This document shows positions 5,584-8,655 of a stretch of 8,655 bases of DNA, in pieces. This DNA is from Chloroflexota bacterium (lineage in GTDB: Bacteria > Chloroflexota > FW602-bin22 > JAMCYS01): the NCBI GenBank assembly GCA_021847625.1, contig JAJZQK010000104.1, forward strand, positions 1-8,655. The letters are read 5' to 3'. The stretch's first letter is position 1; each line of letters begins with the position of its first letter. A program made the translations under genes and the position numbers. The notes beneath the pieces are model-generated. The model saw only the letters and a program-made list of their open reading frames with translations, was not told the origin of the DNA and did not search any database.

Positions 5584-6372
5584 ATGCCGGAACTTCCCGA
5601 GATCGAGCACCTCGTAATTCTGCTGCGCCCGCGGTTGGTGGGCAGGTCGATCGTCGGCGTGCGCTGCCGGCAGCCGAAGCTGCTCAACCTACCCCTGAAG
5701 GAGTACAGCTCCCGCGTGCGTGGGCGCATCGTCGCCGTGGAACGGCGGGGGAAGCACTGCGTCCTCCGCCTGGAATCCGGCAGCGTCTGGCTGCACCTGG
5801 GGCTGGGCGGCTTCGTCGCCGTCGGCCCGCGACTCGACGCCGAGCCCCATCTGGGCCTGGCCCTGGATGACGGCAGGGAGCTGACGGTCGACAAGGTATT
5901 CATGGGCCGAGCCTACTACTACCCCGAGGCGGAGTTCGCCGCGCGTTGGGCGGAGCTGGGCCCCGAGCCGCTCGCCGACGAGTTCACCCTGCCTGTCCTC
6001 CAAGGCATCCTCGGGCGCAAGGCCAGGCAGTCCCTCAAGGCCCTGCTCATGGACCAGAAACTCATCGCGGGCATCGGCAACTACTACTCCGACGAGATTC
6101 TGCACGCCGCTCGCCTCCATCCCGCGCGCCAGGCCGGCAGCCTGGTGGACGCGGAGGCGGCCCGCCTGCACGCGGCTGTGAAGGCGGTGCTGAGCGAGGC
6201 CGTGGCGGCGGGCGGCGAGGCCGACTTTGTCGACATCCATGGCCGCGGGGGCGGCTACCACCCGCATGTGCACGGGCGCGAGACCTGCCTGGATTGCGGG
6301 GGACCCGTGCAACGGGAGTCCCTCGGCGGCCGCACGGCCTACTTCTGCCCCTCCTGCCAGCCCGCACCGTGA
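5584..6372 (+). CDS. mutM: Fpg/MutM (Fpg/Nei family) DNA glycosylase, divergent
   Basis: Encodes 262 residues. The family removes oxidised purines such as 8-oxoguanine and cuts the strand by beta,delta-elimination. The N-terminus MPELPEIE provides the catalytic proline (P2 after loss of Met) and E3. K57 in RRGKH matches the catalytic lysine. The helix-two-turn-helix segment DQKLIAGIGNYYSDEIL is at 157-173 with N166 kept. A C-terminal zinc finger, C235-x2-C238-x16-C255-x2-C258, keeps the arginine of the finger (R250). Two places depart from classic Fpg. HLGMSG is HLGLGG, with leucine at 74 where the void-filling Met is expected. DPRRFG is DKVFMG (103-108), so the intercalating Arg and Phe are missing. 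The lesion-recognition loop GRGGGYHPHVHGRE is also unusual. The gene starts 6 nt after the tusA stop with no strong SD, so translation is probably coupled. Substrate range may differ from 8-oxoguanine. Confidence 0.87.
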   Translation: MPELPEIEHLVILLRPRLVGRSIVGVRCRQPKLLNLPLKEYSSRVRGRIVAVERRGKHCVLRLESGSVWLHLGLGGFVAVGPRLDAEPHLGLALDDGRELTVDKVFMGRAYYYPEAEFAARWAELGPEPLADEFTLPVLQGILGRKARQSLKALLMDQKLIAGIGNYYSDEILHAARLHPARQAGSLVDAEAARLHAAVKAVLSEAVAAGGEADFVDIHGRGGGYHPHVHGRETCLDCGGPVQRESLGGRTAYFCPSCQPAP

Positions 6373-6543
6373 GCGGGGACCACGCCGGGTCTTCCTCAGA
6401 GGCGCCCAATCCCCAGAGCCTGGCCAACAGACCGTCCGCAAGGCTGGCATAGTTCCTGCAGACTGGGAAGCGTGCTTACGAGCGTCCTTGCAGCGAGCAG
6501 TCTCGGCTGGGCGACGCGGCGGGGAGCTGCTGATGACAGGGCG

Positions 6544-6557
6544 ATGGTGTGTACCAT
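6544..6557. promoter_or_regulatory. Small inverted repeat upstream of the bd-like oxidase gene, possible operator or promoter region
   Basis: ATGGT (6544-6548) and ACCAT (6553-6557) form an inverted repeat with a 4-nt spacer, GTGT, about 30 nt before the start codon at 6588. ATGACA (6533-6538) matches 5 of 6 -35 bases, but no good -10 follows at the normal distance, so the promoter is not clearly defined. The rest of the 6373-6587 spacer holds imperfect inverted repeats (GCAAGG at 6438-6443 with CCTTGC at 6486-6491, and CTGCA at 6456-6460 with TGCAG at 6489-6493). These may mark the end of the fpg transcript, but there is no T-run. Confidence 0.25.
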
Positions 6558-6587
6558 ACCGTCTGAGCCGACCGTGGAGGGTTCAAG

Positions 6588-8246
6588 ATGCAGATGCCTG
6601 TGATAGAGGTCCCGCTTATCGGCCGGGCAGGCGCCGTTGCCCTCTTCGCGCTGGTTCATATCATGTTCGCAAACCTGGCGCTGGGCGGCCCTCTCATCGC
6701 CGTTGCCTCCGAGTGGTGGGGGATGCGGACGGGGGACAGTCTGCACGAGCGCTTCGCCTACGCTGTAGCCAGGGTCAACGTCGTCGGCTTCGGCGTAGGG
6801 GCGACGCTGGGCGTGGCGTTCGTCGCCGTGCTGGCCGGCCTTTGGCCTACCGGCTGGGCGGTCATGCTCAACATGTACTTTTGGCCCCTCGTCCTGGCGA
6901 TGGGCGTGTTCTTCCTGGAGGGGATAGCCCTGTACTACTACCTCTTCAGCTGGCGGCGCCGACCGTTGCACAAGAAGCGGCACCTCGCCTGGGGCGTGCT
7001 GACGGTAGTTACGGGCATCGGCCTCTTTCTGATCTTCGACGGCATGGCGGCCGCCATGTTGACGCCCCAGCCCAACGCCCTCAGCCTGGGCGGCGGCGAT
7101 CCCTCGGTCGTCGTCACCAGGTTCGCCGCCCTGTACCTGGATAACCCCACCTGGCTGCCGTCGAGCCTCCATCGTCTCGTCGGGGCCCTGTCGTTCACCG
7201 GATTCCTGGTGGCAGCGGTGGCGGGCGCGGCCTACCTGCGGGCGCGCACGGAGGAACGAAAGGCGTACTTCCGCTGGATGAGCGGCTACGGCGTCCGCTT
7301 CGGGCTGCTGCCGCTCATAGCCATGCCGGCGATTGGCTTCTTCTACGTGCAGGGGATCCGCCTGCCCTCGCCGACGGCCTACGCCTCGCTCATGACGGGG
7401 GACCTGCGCTGGGTTTTCGACCTCCAGGTCGCCCTGCTCGGCGGCCTCTTTCTGTTGGGAAACTGGTACGTCGTGAGCCTGCTGCGGGGGACGGGCGACG
7501 CCGATTCCGGCTGGCAGGTGGTGCGCCATTGGACTCTCGTCGCCGGCCTGATCGCCATTTCGCTGGGCTCCCTCGTGGCCTGGTATGGCAGCGTGGGCGG
7601 GTTCCGGTCTCCGCCGGAGAACTGGGGTATCGTCGGCCTCCTGATCGTCCTCTACGCGGGGGCGGTGGCCGTCCTGGAGAACGTGCAGACGGGGGCGACT
7701 GAGCGCCAGCGGAAGGCCGACTGGGGTAGCTACGGGGCGGTGCTGCTGCCGCTCCTGCTGCTGTGCGGGGTGATCGCGGCCGCTCCTTACGACCAGCTGG
7801 GGCTCAACGCCTTCTTCCTTGGGCAGATGCGGCCCTGGCGGTTCGCCGCCCTCATCGGCCTGACGACGCTGACGATACCGATAGGTGTTCTGTATCTCAA
7901 GGCTCGCGCTCGCGGCTTGCCGGAGCGCAAACGCGCCACCGGGGTGTTGCTACCGATGGCCTCGGGGGTGGTGGCGGTGGCGATCATGTTCGTGATGGGC
8001 TACGCCCGGGAAGCTGCCCGGGCGCCATACCTTGTGTTCAACCAATTGGCGGTGGCGGACGATGCGTTCGAGAAGGTGGGCTCGGCGACGACAGTCCCCC
8101 TGCCGTCGGTGCTGGCTTTGCCGCTGATTGCCTTTGGGATGCTGCTCTTCGCGGTGCTGGGTTGGCTGGTGCTGCAGGTGGCCCACGGCTCGGTTGAGGA
8201 GGAGGAAGAAGAGGTGAGCACGCCCTCCGGCAGTCTCACGGCCTAG
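6588..8246 (+). CDS. cydA: Cytochrome bd-type oxidase subunit I-like membrane protein
   Basis: Encodes 552 residues with about a dozen hydrophobic helices, more than the nine of classic CydA. The N-terminus has a short MPVIEVPLIG lead and a first helix carrying H24 in LVHIMFANLALGG, at the place of the haem b595 ligand. H195 in SSLHRLVGALSFTGF fits the second axial histidine (H186 of E. coli CydA). GYAREAARAPY (471-481) aligns with the haem-d segment GWFVAEYGRQPW: E475 matches the glutamate ligand, but GRQPW reads ARAPY. The methionine ligand and the quinol-binding loop were not identified. The C-terminus after the last helix is acidic (six consecutive Glu) with no CxxCH motif. This is therefore a bd-superfamily subunit I that may not be a normal quinol oxidase. 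GGAGGG (6576-6581) is 6 nt before the ATG. No subunit II (cydB) follows within the window; the next gene is a stress protein. Confidence 0.75.
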   Translation: MQMPVIEVPLIGRAGAVALFALVHIMFANLALGGPLIAVASEWWGMRTGDSLHERFAYAVARVNVVGFGVGATLGVAFVAVLAGLWPTGWAVMLNMYFWPLVLAMGVFFLEGIALYYYLFSWRRRPLHKKRHLAWGVLTVVTGIGLFLIFDGMAAAMLTPQPNALSLGGGDPSVVVTRFAALYLDNPTWLPSSLHRLVGALSFTGFLVAAVAGAAYLRARTEERKAYFRWMSGYGVRFGLLPLIAMPAIGFFYVQGIRLPSPTAYASLMTGDLRWVFDLQVALLGGLFLLGNWYVVSLLRGTGDADSGWQVVRHWTLVAGLIAISLGSLVAWYGSVGGFRSPPENWGIVGLLIVLYAGAVAVLENVQTGATERQRKADWGSYGAVLLPLLLLCGVIAAAPYDQLGLNAFFLGQMRPWRFAALIGLTTLTIPIGVLYLKARARGLPERKRATGVLLPMASGVVAVAIMFVMGYAREAARAPYLVFNQLAVADDAFEKVGSATTVPLPSVLALPLIAFGMLLFAVLGWLVLQVAHGSVEEEEEEVSTPSGSLTA

Positions 8247-8305
8247 CGGCGGCAGCGTATCTCGGCCCCGGTATTGCGAAAGCGACGGGCGAAGTCGCCT
8301 TGGAG

Positions 8306-8323
8306 GGGAGACTGCGCTCTCCC
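8306..8323 (+). terminator. Hairpin between the bd-like gene and the stress-protein gene, possible weak terminator
   Basis: GGGAGA (8306-8311) pairs with TCTCCC (8318-8323) around a 6-nt loop, followed by GGTTTGT, which has only three consecutive Ts. Just upstream, GCGAC (8282-8286) pairs with GTCGC (8294-8298). Tandem small hairpins after a stop codon suggest a transcript end or a processed leader, but the T-run is too poor to be sure. TAGGAT at 8330-8335 could be a -10 for the next gene, without a convincing -35. Confidence 0.3.
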
Positions 8324-8353
8324 GGTTTGTAGGATACAGTGGGGGGTAACACT

Positions 8354-8655
8354 TTGTACAAGCGAATTCTCACCGCGGTCGACAACTCGAAATGGTCGGA
8401 CGAGGCGGTACGGCTGGCCCTGGAGATCGCCGCCATCACCGGCGCGAGCCTCACCGGCAACCACGTCTACGCCGGCCGGCTGCACGACCTGCGCTTCCGG
8501 CAGCTGGAGCCCGCCTTGCCGGAGCGCTACCAGACGGAAGAGATCCTCACCAAGCAGCGCACGATCCACGAATCCCTGATCGGGCGTGGACTCGTCATAA
8601 TCTCCGATTCCTACCTGGACACGGTCGAGCGTCGCTGCGCGGAGGCCGGCGTTCC
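8354..8655 (+). CDS. Universal stress protein (UspA family), N-terminal part
   Basis: The frame is open for 100 codons to the right edge, so the gene is cut by the window. It begins YKRILTAVDNSKWSDEAVRLALEIA, the first strand and helix of the UspA fold with the usual KRIL-AVD-S start. The next strand ASLTGNHVYA follows, then a longer, less typical stretch with HDLRFRQLEP, KQRTIHESLI and ISDSYLDTVERRC. UspA proteins are small cytoplasmic nucleotide-binding or stress proteins. This insert between the first strands is longer than in single-domain Usp, so a larger or two-domain protein is possible. The start is taken as TTG at 8354, with a G-rich SD (8341-8346) a few bases upstream. GTG at 8339 is in frame and would add five residues, but it would consume the SD. 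Confidence 0.75.
   Translation, partial: MYKRILTAVDNSKWSDEAVRLALEIAAITGASLTGNHVYAGRLHDLRFRQLEPALPERYQTEEILTKQRTIHESLIGRGLVIISDSYLDTVERRCAEAGV

Noticed and set aside
5689..6450. Minus-strand open frame opposite the Fpg gene
   Set aside because: The plus-strand gene has complete Fpg motifs including a zinc finger; the opposite frame shows only shadow composition.
6373..6587. Riboswitch or small RNA in the spacer before the bd-like gene
   Set aside because: Only short, imperfect inverted repeats are present, and no conserved riboswitch core could be recognised.
6396..7529. Long minus-strand open frame (about 377 codons) opposite the bd-like oxidase
   Set aside because: The product is rich in Arg, Gln, His and Pro with no domain pattern, and the plus strand has a well-supported membrane protein with a good SD.

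Overview
The window is GC-rich bacterial chromosomal DNA with tightly packed genes, short gaps, strong Shine-Dalgarno sequences and occasional TTG starts. No rRNA, tRNA, CRISPR array, transposase or phage gene is visible. The gene content and protein flavour recall Chloroflexota or a similar deep-branching environmental bacterium: a GT4 glycosyltransferase coupled to a degenerate sigma factor, NifS plus TusA, a cytochrome bd-like subunit I, and a universal stress protein. This placement is an impression from the proteins, not a proof.

Layout. (1) 3-2033, plus strand: the end of an energy-coupling-factor cobalt/nickel importer operon, with the C-terminus of CbiM (PDGLE domain), CbiQ and CbiO. 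The genes overlap or nearly touch, and CbiO ends in a histidine-rich tail. (2) 2034-2141: a convergent intergenic spacer with two inverted repeats. (3) 2142-3925, minus strand: a two-gene operon of a GT4-type glycosyltransferase followed, after 5 nt, by a sigma-70-like protein with a TTG start. (4) 3926-4158: a divergent promoter region with a good sigma-70-type promoter facing right and a weaker one facing left that overlaps a 10-bp perfect palindrome. (5) 4159-6372, plus strand: a probable operon of a NifS/IscS-type cysteine desulfurase, a TusA-type sulfur carrier and a divergent Fpg/MutM DNA glycosylase. (6) 6588-8246: a large membrane protein related to cytochrome bd oxidase subunit I. (7) 8354-end: the N-terminal part of a universal-stress-type protein, cut by the window edge.

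How the genes may work together: CbiMQO imports Co2+ or Ni2+. The desulfurase/TusA pair looks like a sulfur-relay module, with the persulfide cysteine of NifS handing sulfur to the CPxP cysteine of TusA. Its most striking property is that the lysine which should form the Schiff base with PLP is a glutamine (residue 205), while the persulfide cysteine (C328), the PLP-contact His, Asp and Gln, and the overall fold are kept. The neighbouring Fpg also departs from the family at its DNA-intercalating residues. The bd-like subunit has no subunit II directly downstream. These departures from family consensus are the main points worth a second look; no wholly new multi-gene system is evident.
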